This document shows positions 1 through 7,303 of a stretch of DNA of 64,000 nt, in pieces. The stretch lies in contig JAGWVT010000002.1 of NCBI GenBank assembly GCA_018970765.1, forward strand, positions 1 to 64,000, in the 5' to 3' direction. Numbering within the stretch: position 1 is the stretch's first letter; each line of letters starts with the position of its first letter. This stretch comes from Actinomycetales bacterium. GTDB lineage: Bacteria; Actinomycetota; Actinomycetes; S36-B12. The notes under the pieces were generated by a model. The model worked only from the letters and a program-made list of their open reading frames with translations. It did not search any database and was not told where the DNA came from. A program made the position numbers and the translations under genes.

Positions 1-342
1 GAATCTGGGGCGGCCATGGTCGACGGCTACACCAAGTCGCTCTGGGCGGCATTCGGCGGACCGATCGGTTCACTCGGGGTCGCCGCTGCGCTAGGTACTA
101 CCTATCTGATCCCACCAAGTGCCGCGGTTGCCGCCAGGGATCGGAACACGCGCATGATCGGCGCCGCGGGGTACCTTGCCGGTGTGGCAGGGCGCATTGT
201 CGTTGCCCGCCGAACGGGTGAACGGAGCCTTCCGGATGCACTTGCCCATCCCGTCTCTATTGGTGCGTTTCTCGGCCTGAATGCACTGTCCTGGTCACGT
301 CACCAGCGGGGTCGCAACACGTGGAAGGGTCGACGAGTGTGA
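1..342 (+). CDS. C-terminal end of a family 2 glycosyltransferase (partial)
   Basis: Only the end of the gene is in the window; the frame is open from base 1, so the ATG at 16 is probably internal. The visible 113 residues hold two hydrophobic segments (about residues 20-45 and 80-95) and end in a basic tail (SWSRHQRGRNTWKGRRV). That tail resembles the C-terminus of membrane-bound GT2 enzymes in carotenoid and hopanoid clusters. A carotenoid desaturase starts 23 bases downstream on the same strand, so a role in glycosylating a carotenoid end group is plausible. The assignment rests on the tail and context only, because the catalytic domain is outside the window. Confidence 0.6.
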   Translation, partial: ESGAAMVDGYTKSLWAAFGGPIGSLGVAAALGTTYLIPPSAAVAARDRNTRMIGAAGYLAGVAGRIVVARRTGERSLPDALAHPVSIGAFLGLNALSWSRHQRGRNTWKGRRV

Positions 343-364
343 TGCGACGACAGGTGGCAGCACG

Positions 365-1906
365 ATGAGCCGTGTCGTTGTGATCGGGGCTGGGATGGGT
401 GGCCTGGCCGCCGCCGCGCGACTTGCTGCACAGGGTCATCAGGTGACGGTGTTCGAACAGGGTGACCATGCGGGTGGCAAGTTGCGTACCTTGCGGCAGG
501 ACGGGTTTGCGTTCGACACGGGCCCGTCGTTGCTGACATTGCCCGCGGTCTATCGAGACCTGTTCCTAAAGACCGGGCGGGCACTTGAGCGTGTCGTGGA
601 CCTGCAGCCGGTTGAGCACGCATTCGCGTACCGCTTCGCCGACGGGTCAAGCGTTCTGCTGCCGGGTGCAGACCCGGCCAGATGCGCTGCGGCCTTCGGC
701 GAAGCATTTGGCGAGGGGGCTGCAGCAGACTGGCGGGCCCTGATGGCGCGTGCCGCCGCCATGTGGCAAGCCACCCGCGACCCCTTCCTGCAATCCCCCG
801 TGGAAGGCTGGCGGACACTGGGCACCTTGCTTCGCCAACCTCGCGATGTTGGCACGATTGCGCCGTTGACATCACTGCGCAGGATTGGGGAGCGCACGCT
901 ACGTGATCCTCGCCTGCGCATGGTCTTGGATCGGTACGCGACGTATACGGGCTCTGATCCCCGCCGCGCACCCGCTGTCCTGGCGACCATTCCATACGTG
1001 GAGCAGACATTCGGCGCTTGGCATATCGGCGGTGGACTTGGGCGTCTCGCCGATGCGCTCGCGAGTCGCTGCCAGGAACGCGGTGTCGAGATACACCTGG
1101 GTTCACCGGTTGCGCGGGTGCAGATCACCAATGGTCGCGCCACCGGCGTGATTCTTGATACAGGTAAGCAGGTCGACGCCGACTTCGTCGTGGCCAATGC
1201 AGATGCGCGCCTTGTCTACACCGACCTTGTGCAAACTCCGAAGACTAAGCGGCTGCGTACAACATTGCAGCGCCGCTCTGACTCCCTCGCCGGGTTTGTG
1301 ATCCTGGCAGCCGTGCGCGGACGCACACCGGGTCTGGCCCATCACAATCTGTGGTTTCCACACGACTATGACGCGGAGTTCGACGACATCTTTGGGCGCA
1401 CACCTCGACCGGTCCAGGACCCCACCATCTATGCGTGCGTTCCCGATGATGCCCAGATGCGCCCAGATGACGATCACGAGTCCTGGTTCATCCTTGTCAA
1501 CGCACCCGGCCAGGGAGTTATTGACTGGCGGCGCGATCAACGTGCAGACCACTATGCCGACCACGTGTTGGCCCGGCTGGCCGAGCGTGGCATGGACATT
1601 CGTGACCGGGTGCTCTGGCGCCGAGTGCACACGCCGGCGGCTCTCGAGCAGTCGACCTGGTCCCCCGGCGGTGCCATCTACGGAACCAGCAGCAACGGTG
1701 CGCGCGCTGCCTTTACTCGTCCCGCTAATCGTTCTCCGGTGCCGGGTCTGTACCTCGTTGGCGGCTCCGCGCATCCGGGTGGTGGCCTGCCATTGGTAGG
1801 GATGGGCGCAGCGATCGTCGCCGACCTGATCGGACCCGCCCCTACTGGGCCAACCGATCCAACCCAAGGGCGTGGTACACCTCGCGAGTCGAAGTCGAGC
1901 GGTTGA
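365..1906 (+). CDS. CrtI-family carotenoid desaturase/FAD oxidoreductase (CrtD-like)
   Basis: A 513-residue FAD-dependent amine-oxidase-fold protein of the phytoene desaturase family. The N-terminal dinucleotide-binding motif GAGMGGLAAAARL lies at residues 7-19 and is followed by the FDTGPSLLTLP motif of CrtI enzymes. A middle segment (RYATYTGSDPRRAPA) resembles carotenoid 3,4-desaturases (CrtD). The C-terminal FAD motif GGSAHPGGGLPLVGMGA is intact. The ATG at 365 is chosen because the FAD motif begins right after it; an in-frame start further upstream would add an unrelated leader. It follows the glycosyltransferase and ends inside the 3' end of metF on the other strand (65-bp convergent overlap). 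A second, more typical CrtI lies 2 kb downstream, so this copy probably acts on a later carotenoid intermediate; that is inference. Confidence 0.82.
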   Translation: MSRVVVIGAGMGGLAAAARLAAQGHQVTVFEQGDHAGGKLRTLRQDGFAFDTGPSLLTLPAVYRDLFLKTGRALERVVDLQPVEHAFAYRFADGSSVLLPGADPARCAAAFGEAFGEGAAADWRALMARAAAMWQATRDPFLQSPVEGWRTLGTLLRQPRDVGTIAPLTSLRRIGERTLRDPRLRMVLDRYATYTGSDPRRAPAVLATIPYVEQTFGAWHIGGGLGRLADALASRCQERGVEIHLGSPVARVQITNGRATGVILDTGKQVDADFVVANADARLVYTDLVQTPKTKRLRTTLQRRSDSLAGFVILAAVRGRTPGLAHHNLWFPHDYDAEFDDIFGRTPRPVQDPTIYACVPDDAQMRPDDDHESWFILVNAPGQGVIDWRRDQRADHYADHVLARLAERGMDIRDRVLWRRVHTPAALEQSTWSPGGAIYGTSSNGARAAFTRPANRSPVPGLYLVGGSAHPGGGLPLVGMGAAIVADLIGPAPTGPTDPTQGRGTPRESKSSG

Positions 1907-2753
1907 GCGTATAAAAGTGCAGGCCTGGCGCACCTTCGTTGAGGAGTTCCTGAGCAAGCGCAACGGCGACTTCAACTCCAAGCGCATGCACTGCCGCCGG
2001 ATCGTCCTTTACTCTGGCGAAGTCGCCAGCCAGATCCGGCGGAAACGCTGCGCCGGAAAGTGCGGCGAACCGTTCGATCTGAGCGACGTTGGTCACCGGC
2101 ATGAGTCCAGGCACGATCGGCATCGTGCAGCCATGCTTGGCCGCGCGGTCCCGCAAGGCCACGTAGTCACGCGCCTGGAAGAAGAACTGAGTAATGGCGA
2201 ATTCCGCGCCGGCGTCTTGCTTGGCAGCGAGCACGCGCGCATCGGCGTCCAGGTCGGGCGATTCCGGGTGACCGTCCGGGAATGCCGCAACCCCGACGCT
2301 GAAGTTGCCCAGGGATGACACCAAGGCCACGAGTTCATCGGCGTGTGCCAAGCCGCCCTCATGCTGCTGCCAAGGTTGGCCCAAACCACCGGGCGGGTCC
2401 CCGCGAAGCGCCAGGATCGTATTGACACCACTGGCCGCGTACTGCGCGACCACCGCTCGCAGGTCAGCAACGCTGGCACCAACGCAGGTCAAGTGCGCAA
2501 CCGGTGTCAACGTGGTGTGCTCCGCGATCTCACCAGCGATGCGCACCGTGCGGTCACGAGTCGAACCACCCGCGCCGTAGGTCACCGAGACGAAGGTAGG
2601 GCGCAACGCCTCCAGATCCCGCACGGTCTGCCAGAGCTGGCGCTCCCCCTCGTCGGTCTTTGGTGGGAACAGTTCGAATGAGAACGAACGTTCGCCCTGT
2701 GCCAGGACCGCACCGAGGTTCTGCTTCGGCTGATTCACCGACTGGCTGGGCAC
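1842..2753 (-). CDS. metF: 5,10-methylenetetrahydrofolate reductase
   Basis: A 303-residue TIM-barrel flavoprotein reducing methylene-THF to methyl-THF, the methyl donor for methionine synthesis. The family opening FSFELFPPKTDEGE, the LTCVGAS segment and the ALRGDPPGG motif are all present, and the length is normal. The GTG at 2753 is supported by TAGGCT exactly six bases upstream on this strand, predicting a leaderless transcript. The gene is divergent from crtE, with 79 bp between starts, and overlaps the end of the upstream desaturase tail to tail. A MetF-like gene beside a prenyl synthase is also found, as I recall, in mycobacteria (Rv2172c/Rv2173). Confidence 0.95.
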   Translation of the reverse strand: MPSQSVNQPKQNLGAVLAQGERSFSFELFPPKTDEGERQLWQTVRDLEALRPTFVSVTYGAGGSTRDRTVRIAGEIAEHTTLTPVAHLTCVGASVADLRAVVAQYAASGVNTILALRGDPPGGLGQPWQQHEGGLAHADELVALVSSLGNFSVGVAAFPDGHPESPDLDADARVLAAKQDAGAEFAITQFFFQARDYVALRDRAAKHGCTMPIVPGLMPVTNVAQIERFAALSGAAFPPDLAGDFARVKDDPAAVHALGVEVAVALAQELLNEGAPGLHFYTLNRSTSTREVYHALGLDRLAQ

Positions 2754-2759
2754 GGAGTC

Positions 2760-2765
2760 AGCCTA
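2760..2765 (-). promoter_or_regulatory. -10 box (TAGGCT) of a predicted leaderless metF mRNA
   Basis: On the reverse strand TAGGCT is followed by six bases and then the GTG of metF. A start of transcription 6-7 bases after a -10 hexamer would fall on the start codon. Confidence 0.6.
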
Positions 2766-2820
2766 CGTCAGTTGCACAGGACTGCCCGTTTCCGCCGCTG
2801 CGCCCCAGCGTGATGCTCAC

Positions 2821-2826
2821 TACGCT
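2821..2826 (+). promoter_or_regulatory. -10 box (TACGCT) of a predicted leaderless crtE mRNA
   Basis: TACGCT is followed by six bases (actgac) and the GTG of crtE. It faces the metF promoter, so the 79-bp gap is a back-to-back promoter region controlling folate metabolism one way and carotenoid synthesis the other. Confidence 0.55.
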
Positions 2827-2832
2827 ACTGAC

Positions 2833-3930
2833 GTGACAACCGCCGGTACTGCGCCCAGTGTGCTGGATACCGCGGACCTGCGAGATCGCGTCCAGCAGAT
2901 CGTCAACGCATTCCTCGCCGAGCAAGAAGGGCTGCTGGCGAGCGTCAGCGCGGATCTCACCCCCTTGAGCGATGCCCTGACCGCGATGTTAGCCGGGGGC
3001 AAGCGCCTTCGACCGGCTTTTGCCTACTGGGGGTGGCGCGGTGCGCTCACGGAAGCACCGGACATGTCGCTGGACGACGCCGCGATGCGCGCTGCCAGCT
3101 CTCTGGAATTCCTGCAGGCCTGCGCACTCATTCACGACGACGTCATGGACGGCTCGGACACCCGCAGAGGACTGCCCGCCGCCCATCGCCGGTTCGCCTC
3201 CCTGCACCGAGACCAAACGTGGCTGGGGTCCCCGGAGAACTTCGGCGTCGGCGCCGCAATCCTGCTCGGGGATCTCTGTCTGAGTTGGGCCGACCAACTG
3301 CTCCTCACCTCAGGAATGCCTGCAGCCAGCCTGAACGATGCCAAAGCGGTGTACGACGAGATGCGCACCGAGTTGATGGCAGGTCAGTATCTTGATTTGC
3401 TGGAACAAGCCCGTGGTGGTGGCTCCGTGGAGCGGGCGCTTCGCGTGGTTCAGTACAAGTCCGCGAAGTACACCATCGAACGTCCCCTGCACCTGGGTGC
3501 TGCCCTCGCGTCAGCTCATTCCGAGGTCATGGCTGCTTACAGCGCCTACGGTCTGCCGCTAGGCGAGGCCTTCCAACTCCGTGACGACGTCCTCGGAGTC
3601 TTTGGCGATCCGCAGCAGACCGGCAAGCCGGCCGGCGATGACCTGCGCGAGGGTAAGCGCACAATGCTCGTTGCCCTGGCCGCCGAACGTGCCAACCCCA
3701 CCCAGGCCTCCGCATTGCGCACCCACTTGGGTGACCCTGCCCTGGGGCCCGAGGCGCTAACGCTGCTGCGCACGGTCATCGAAGACACCGGCGCCCTTGC
3801 TGACACCGAGGCGCTCATTGACACACGCCTCCAGCAGGCCCTTGATGCGCTCGACTCCCCTTTGATCCAGCCGGATGCGCGACAGATCCTTCGGGAGCTG
3901 GCGTTCGCCGCAACACGTAGGACGGTGTAA
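2833..3930 (+). CDS. crtE: Polyprenyl diphosphate synthase (geranylgeranyl-PP synthase type)
   Basis: A 365-residue trans-isoprenyl diphosphate synthase that condenses IPP with allylic diphosphates, presumably giving GGPP for phytoene synthase. The GGKRLRP substrate motif (about residues 56-62), the first aspartate-rich motif (HDDVMD) and the second (LRDDVLGVFGD) are visible. The second is DDxxG rather than DDxxD, a common variant in actinobacterial paralogs. The GTG at 2833 fits the TACGCT box six bases before it. The gene heads crtE-crtI-crtB, with crtI starting four bases after its stop. Product chain length is inferred from the carotenoid context, not read from the sequence. Confidence 0.92.
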   Translation: MTTAGTAPSVLDTADLRDRVQQIVNAFLAEQEGLLASVSADLTPLSDALTAMLAGGKRLRPAFAYWGWRGALTEAPDMSLDDAAMRAASSLEFLQACALIHDDVMDGSDTRRGLPAAHRRFASLHRDQTWLGSPENFGVGAAILLGDLCLSWADQLLLTSGMPAASLNDAKAVYDEMRTELMAGQYLDLLEQARGGGSVERALRVVQYKSAKYTIERPLHLGAALASAHSEVMAAYSAYGLPLGEAFQLRDDVLGVFGDPQQTGKPAGDDLREGKRTMLVALAAERANPTQASALRTHLGDPALGPEALTLLRTVIEDTGALADTEALIDTRLQQALDALDSPLIQPDARQILRELAFAATRRTV

Positions 3931-3934
3931 CCAC

Positions 3935-5503
3935 ATGGCTGTGTCCAATCCCATCGCTGGCACCCTGTCGCGCTGGCTGCCGATCGGCGGACCTCGCACG
4001 GTCAGCGGCCCGACAGACGAGGTCGTCGTCGTCGGCGCGGGACTGGCCGGCCTTTCCGCCGCAATGCGCCTGGCTGGTGCGGGCCGATCGGTGACCGTCC
4101 TGGAGCGCGAGGCGGTCCCAGGCGGGCGAGCCGGGCGCGTGGAACTGCAGGGTGCATCCGGCACGTATCACGTGGACACCGGCCCGACCGTGCTCACTAT
4201 GCCCGACCTCATCGCCGACTGCTTTGATGCCCTTGGCGAGAACATGGCCGACTGGTTGACCTTGCAACCTGTGGCCCCCCTGTATCGGGCGTTCTACCCC
4301 GACGGTTCGGTTCTCAACGTCCACGCCGATGTGGACGAAATGGCGCAGGAGATCGCCGAGGTCATCGGCGCTGAGGAGTCAGCCGGGTATCGCCGATACG
4401 TGGACTTCGTCTCCAAGCTCTATCAGTATGAGATGAAGGACTTCATCGACCGCAACATTGATTCACCTCTGGACCTGCTCACCCCCGATCTGGCCCGCCT
4501 AGTGGCCCTTGGCGGGTTTCGCAAGCTGGCACCGAAGGTGCGCGAGTACCTCAAGGACCCACGCACGGAACGCATCTACTCCTTCCAAGCCATGTATGCA
4601 GGCCTGTCGCCCTATGACGCGCTGGCCATCTATGCCGTCATCGCCTACATGGATTCGGTTGCCGGGGTGTTCTTCCCCAAGGGTGGCATGCACGCCCTAC
4701 CCGTGGCCATGGCTAATGCAGCTGCCAAACACGGTGTGCGATTCGAGTACAACACCACGGTTACCAAGGTCGAGCGACAGGGAGATCGTGCGACCGCAGT
4801 ACACACGGCGGACGGCCGTCGCATTCCTGCCGACGTTGTCGTCCTGAACCCGGACCTGCCGATCGCCTACCGTGATCTGCTGGACACAGAGCCTTGGTCG
4901 GTACGTCGTTTGAGTTACTCGCCGTCCTGCTTCCTGCTCCTGGCGGGCTCATCAGCGAGTTACTCGAAAATCGCGCACCACAACATCCACTTCGGCAGGT
5001 CGTGGAAGGGAGTGTTCGACGATCTGATCCGCAAGCAGCGCCTCATGTCGGACCCGAGTCTGCTGGTCACTAATCCCACGCACTCCGATCCCGATCTGGC
5101 GCCGCCTGGCAAGCAGATCTACTACGTCCTGTTCCCCACACCGAATCTGGATGCTCCGATTGACTGGCGAAGCGTTGGGCCCGCCTATCGGGACGAGGTA
5201 CTGCGGGTGCTGGAGGAACGCGGGTATCGCGGTTTCTCTGAGGCCATCGAAGTGGAGGACGTCACAACACCGTTGACGTGGGCCGAACGTGGCATGGAGC
5301 GCGGAGCACCATTCGCTTCCGCACACTCATTCCTGCAGACCGGACCTTTCCGGCCGGGCAACCTGTGGGGCCAGAACGTCGTCTTCACCGGATCAGGTAC
5401 TCAACCAGGCGTTGGCGTTCCCATGGTGCTGGTGTCCGGTCGTCTTGCAGCCGAACGCATCACCGGCATCGACCCCAACTACCGCTCGCGAGCACGACGG
5501 TAG
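3935..5503 (+). CDS. crtI: Phytoene desaturase
   Basis: A 522-residue FAD-dependent enzyme that desaturates phytoene toward lycopene at the membrane. The dinucleotide fold VVGAGLAGLSAAMRL sits near residue 32, after a short N-terminal extension. TGPTVLTMPDL, FFPKGGMHALP and the C-terminal GSGTQPGVGVPMVLVSG FAD motif are characteristic of CrtI. The ATG at 3935 is preceded by the crtE stop with four bases between, so the two are co-transcribed and probably translationally coupled. crtB follows 41 bases after its stop. It is the more typical of the two CrtI-family proteins here and therefore the better candidate for the phytoene-to-lycopene steps. Confidence 0.92.
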   Translation: MAVSNPIAGTLSRWLPIGGPRTVSGPTDEVVVVGAGLAGLSAAMRLAGAGRSVTVLEREAVPGGRAGRVELQGASGTYHVDTGPTVLTMPDLIADCFDALGENMADWLTLQPVAPLYRAFYPDGSVLNVHADVDEMAQEIAEVIGAEESAGYRRYVDFVSKLYQYEMKDFIDRNIDSPLDLLTPDLARLVALGGFRKLAPKVREYLKDPRTERIYSFQAMYAGLSPYDALAIYAVIAYMDSVAGVFFPKGGMHALPVAMANAAAKHGVRFEYNTTVTKVERQGDRATAVHTADGRRIPADVVVLNPDLPIAYRDLLDTEPWSVRRLSYSPSCFLLLAGSSASYSKIAHHNIHFGRSWKGVFDDLIRKQRLMSDPSLLVTNPTHSDPDLAPPGKQIYYVLFPTPNLDAPIDWRSVGPAYRDEVLRVLEERGYRGFSEAIEVEDVTTPLTWAERGMERGAPFASAHSFLQTGPFRPGNLWGQNVVFTGSGTQPGVGVPMVLVSGRLAAERITGIDPNYRSRARR

Positions 5504-5544
5504 ATCAGGATCCATCGCCGAACCCACGATGGCAGGATAGCCAA

Positions 5545-6462
5545 GTGAGCGCCCGAGAACTCGATGCCGCTGGCATCACGGACGCGCAGTTGCGTGCCTC
5601 CTACGAGCGCTGTCGGCAACTCAATGCCGCACACGGCAAGACTTACTACCTGGCCACACTGCTGCTGCCACCCGCAAAGCGCCCCTACGTGCATGCGCTC
5701 TACGGCTTTGCCCGCTACGCGGACGAGATAGTCGACGACCTAGCCTCAACCTTGTCCGACGAGGAGAAGGCCCAGTGGTTGAGTGACTGGGGGGACGCCT
5801 TCCTGGACGATCTGGATCGCGGGCAATCCGATGATCCCATCTGCAACGCCGTTGTTGACACGGTGCAGCGCTGGCAGATTCCCAAAGAACACTTCGTTGC
5901 CTTTCTGCACTCGATGGGCATGGACCTCACCGTCGCCGAATACGCCACGTACGAGGACCTTTATGAATATGTGTACGGCTCCGCAGCCGTGATCGGCCTG
6001 CAGATGGTCCCAATCCTCGAACCGCGCTCCCCGGAGGCGGTTGAGCGCGCCAAGGACCTTGGGGTGGCATTCCAACTGGCGAATTTCATTCGAGACGTCG
6101 GCGAAGATCTCGATCGGGGCCGCGTTTACCTGCCATTGAACGAACTTGCCGAGTACGGGGTAACCCGGGACGACCTTGAACGTCGGGTGGCGACCGAACC
6201 CATCAAGGCCGCGCTTCGTGCTCAGGTGCGCCGCGTTAAGGAACTCGAGGAGCATGCGCGGCCCGGCATCGCGATGTTGGACCCCACATCGCAGCCCTGC
6301 ATCGAAGCCGCCCGGGAGTTGTACTGCGGCATTGTGGACGAGGTCGAGCGAATCGATTACGAGGTCTTCACGCAACGCGCCAAGGTGCCCATGCGCCGCC
6401 GCCTTGCCGTGGCAGGACCTGCATGGGTTCGCGCCGTGCGAGCCAGACGCCAGGCGGCTTGA
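5545..6462 (+). CDS. crtB: Phytoene synthase
   Basis: A 305-residue squalene/phytoene synthase family protein joining two GGPP molecules head to head into phytoene. Both family signatures are present: YGFARYADEIVDD, with the first aspartate-rich site, and ANFIRDVGEDLDRGRVYLP, with the second. The GTG at 5545 gives the usual family N-terminus; a longer in-frame reading would run deep into crtI. It is the last gene of the forward crt operon and ends six bases before the stop of the oppositely oriented lycopene cyclase subunit gene. Confidence 0.94.
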   Translation: MSARELDAAGITDAQLRASYERCRQLNAAHGKTYYLATLLLPPAKRPYVHALYGFARYADEIVDDLASTLSDEEKAQWLSDWGDAFLDDLDRGQSDDPICNAVVDTVQRWQIPKEHFVAFLHSMGMDLTVAEYATYEDLYEYVYGSAAVIGLQMVPILEPRSPEAVERAKDLGVAFQLANFIRDVGEDLDRGRVYLPLNELAEYGVTRDDLERRVATEPIKAALRAQVRRVKELEEHARPGIAMLDPTSQPCIEAARELYCGIVDEVERIDYEVFTQRAKVPMRRRLAVAGPAWVRAVRARRQAA

Positions 6463-6468
6463 AACCTT

Positions 6469-6864
6469 TCAACGGCGCTGCCGCCACAGCGGGGGCCCGG
6501 CTTTAGGTGTGGGCTGCACACCTCGGCGACCCCACCACACCCAGCCGATCAGAGCCAGCATGATCAGGGCAAATCCAAAGAGCACATCTTCAACCGGCGC
6601 GAAGAACACTCTGCCGTCTCCAATCAACGGTGGTGAACCCTGCGTCGGTGATGTGCTACCGATGATGGCGTCGCCGTCGTACCGAACGATCCCGAAGCCG
6701 GTGAACATTCCGTTGGTGATGAACTGGAAGAACAGCATGATCGCGTAGGCAACCCAGAAAGCCCGCCGGGTAACCAATCGGGTACGTGTCACGAACAGAT
6801 CGACGAGGATCACGAGGACTACCGCGATGACCCCGAGTTGGGTGTAGGTCAACGTGACCATCAT
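6469..6864 (-). CDS. crtYd: Lycopene cyclase subunit, second half (CrtYd/CrtYf type)
   Basis: A 131-residue integral membrane protein with about three transmembrane helices, one of the two small subunits of heterodimeric actinobacterial lycopene cyclase. The conserved acidic motif reads PVEDVLFGFAL near residue 90, matching the P-x-E-[DE] motif of the family. It starts in a 4-nt ATGA overlap with the upstream subunit. The C-terminal 20 residues are basic and probably cytoplasmic. Whether the end product is beta-carotene or an epsilon-ring or C50 carotenoid cannot be decided from this; no elongase (CrtEb) is in the window. Confidence 0.85.
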   Translation of the reverse strand: MMVTLTYTQLGVIAVVLVILVDLFVTRTRLVTRRAFWVAYAIMLFFQFITNGMFTGFGIVRYDGDAIIGSTSPTQGSPPLIGDGRVFFAPVEDVLFGFALIMLALIGWVWWGRRGVQPTPKAGPPLWRQRR

Positions 6865-7190
6865 GGCTCATCACCGACCGACCACCCACGTACGGACCGA
6901 ACCGCTTCAAACGTCAGAATTGCCGCAAGCGGAATCACCAGAAAGAACAGCACTTCGTCGATGGGAACCGCCCCAGGCAGTCGCCAGCCGAGGATGCGAG
7001 CTTCGTCAAACCACCAGTGTCCGGATGCGATCGCATAGGCATCCCAGATGAAGAAAACCACAAGGGGTGCCACAAGACTGAGGAGCAGTCGACGCCAACG
7101 CCGCAGCACGTGGGTGCGCAAGACAACCTCGAGCCACAAACACCCGATCAGCACGAACACCAGGATGCCTACGTAACTCAGCCGTTCCAC
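6861..7190 (-). CDS. crtYc: Lycopene cyclase subunit, first half (CrtYc/CrtYe type)
   Basis: A 109-residue membrane protein with about three helices, partner of the following gene. Its VPIDEVLFFLVIP motif is the counterpart of PVEDVLF in the second subunit and holds the conserved acidic residue. I chose the GTG at 7190 because the reading VERLSYVGILVFVL matches the usual family start and GGAAG lies eight bases upstream; a GTG at 7208 would add six residues. The pair runs opposite to crtE-crtI-crtB and converges on crtB, so cyclization is transcribed separately from phytoene and lycopene synthesis. Confidence 0.83.
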   Translation of the reverse strand: MERLSYVGILVFVLIGCLWLEVVLRTHVLRRWRRLLLSLVAPLVVFFIWDAYAIASGHWWFDEARILGWRLPGAVPIDEVLFFLVIPLAAILTFEAVRSVRGWSVGDEP

Positions 7191-7290
7191 GTTGCCATCT
7201 TCCCGCACGCCGGTGGCCTGCGCTCAACGGTCTGACGTGATGGACGGCGCTGACCGCCTTGGGCTAACCGGGAATCTCCCTTCGGCAACC

Positions 7291-7296
7291 TAGACT
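7291..7296 (+). promoter_or_regulatory. -10 box (TAGACT) of a predicted leaderless kinase mRNA
   Basis: TAGACT ends seven bases before the ATG of the PASTA kinase. No Shine-Dalgarno sequence fits in the remaining bases except the start context itself. Confidence 0.55.
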
Positions 7297-7303
7297 GCCG
7301 GAG

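Noticed and set aside
300..1106. Long reverse-strand reading frames inside crtI-like, kinase and other genes
   Set aside because: They are shadows of well-supported genes in high-GC DNA, with arginine- and proline-rich translations and no family motifs.
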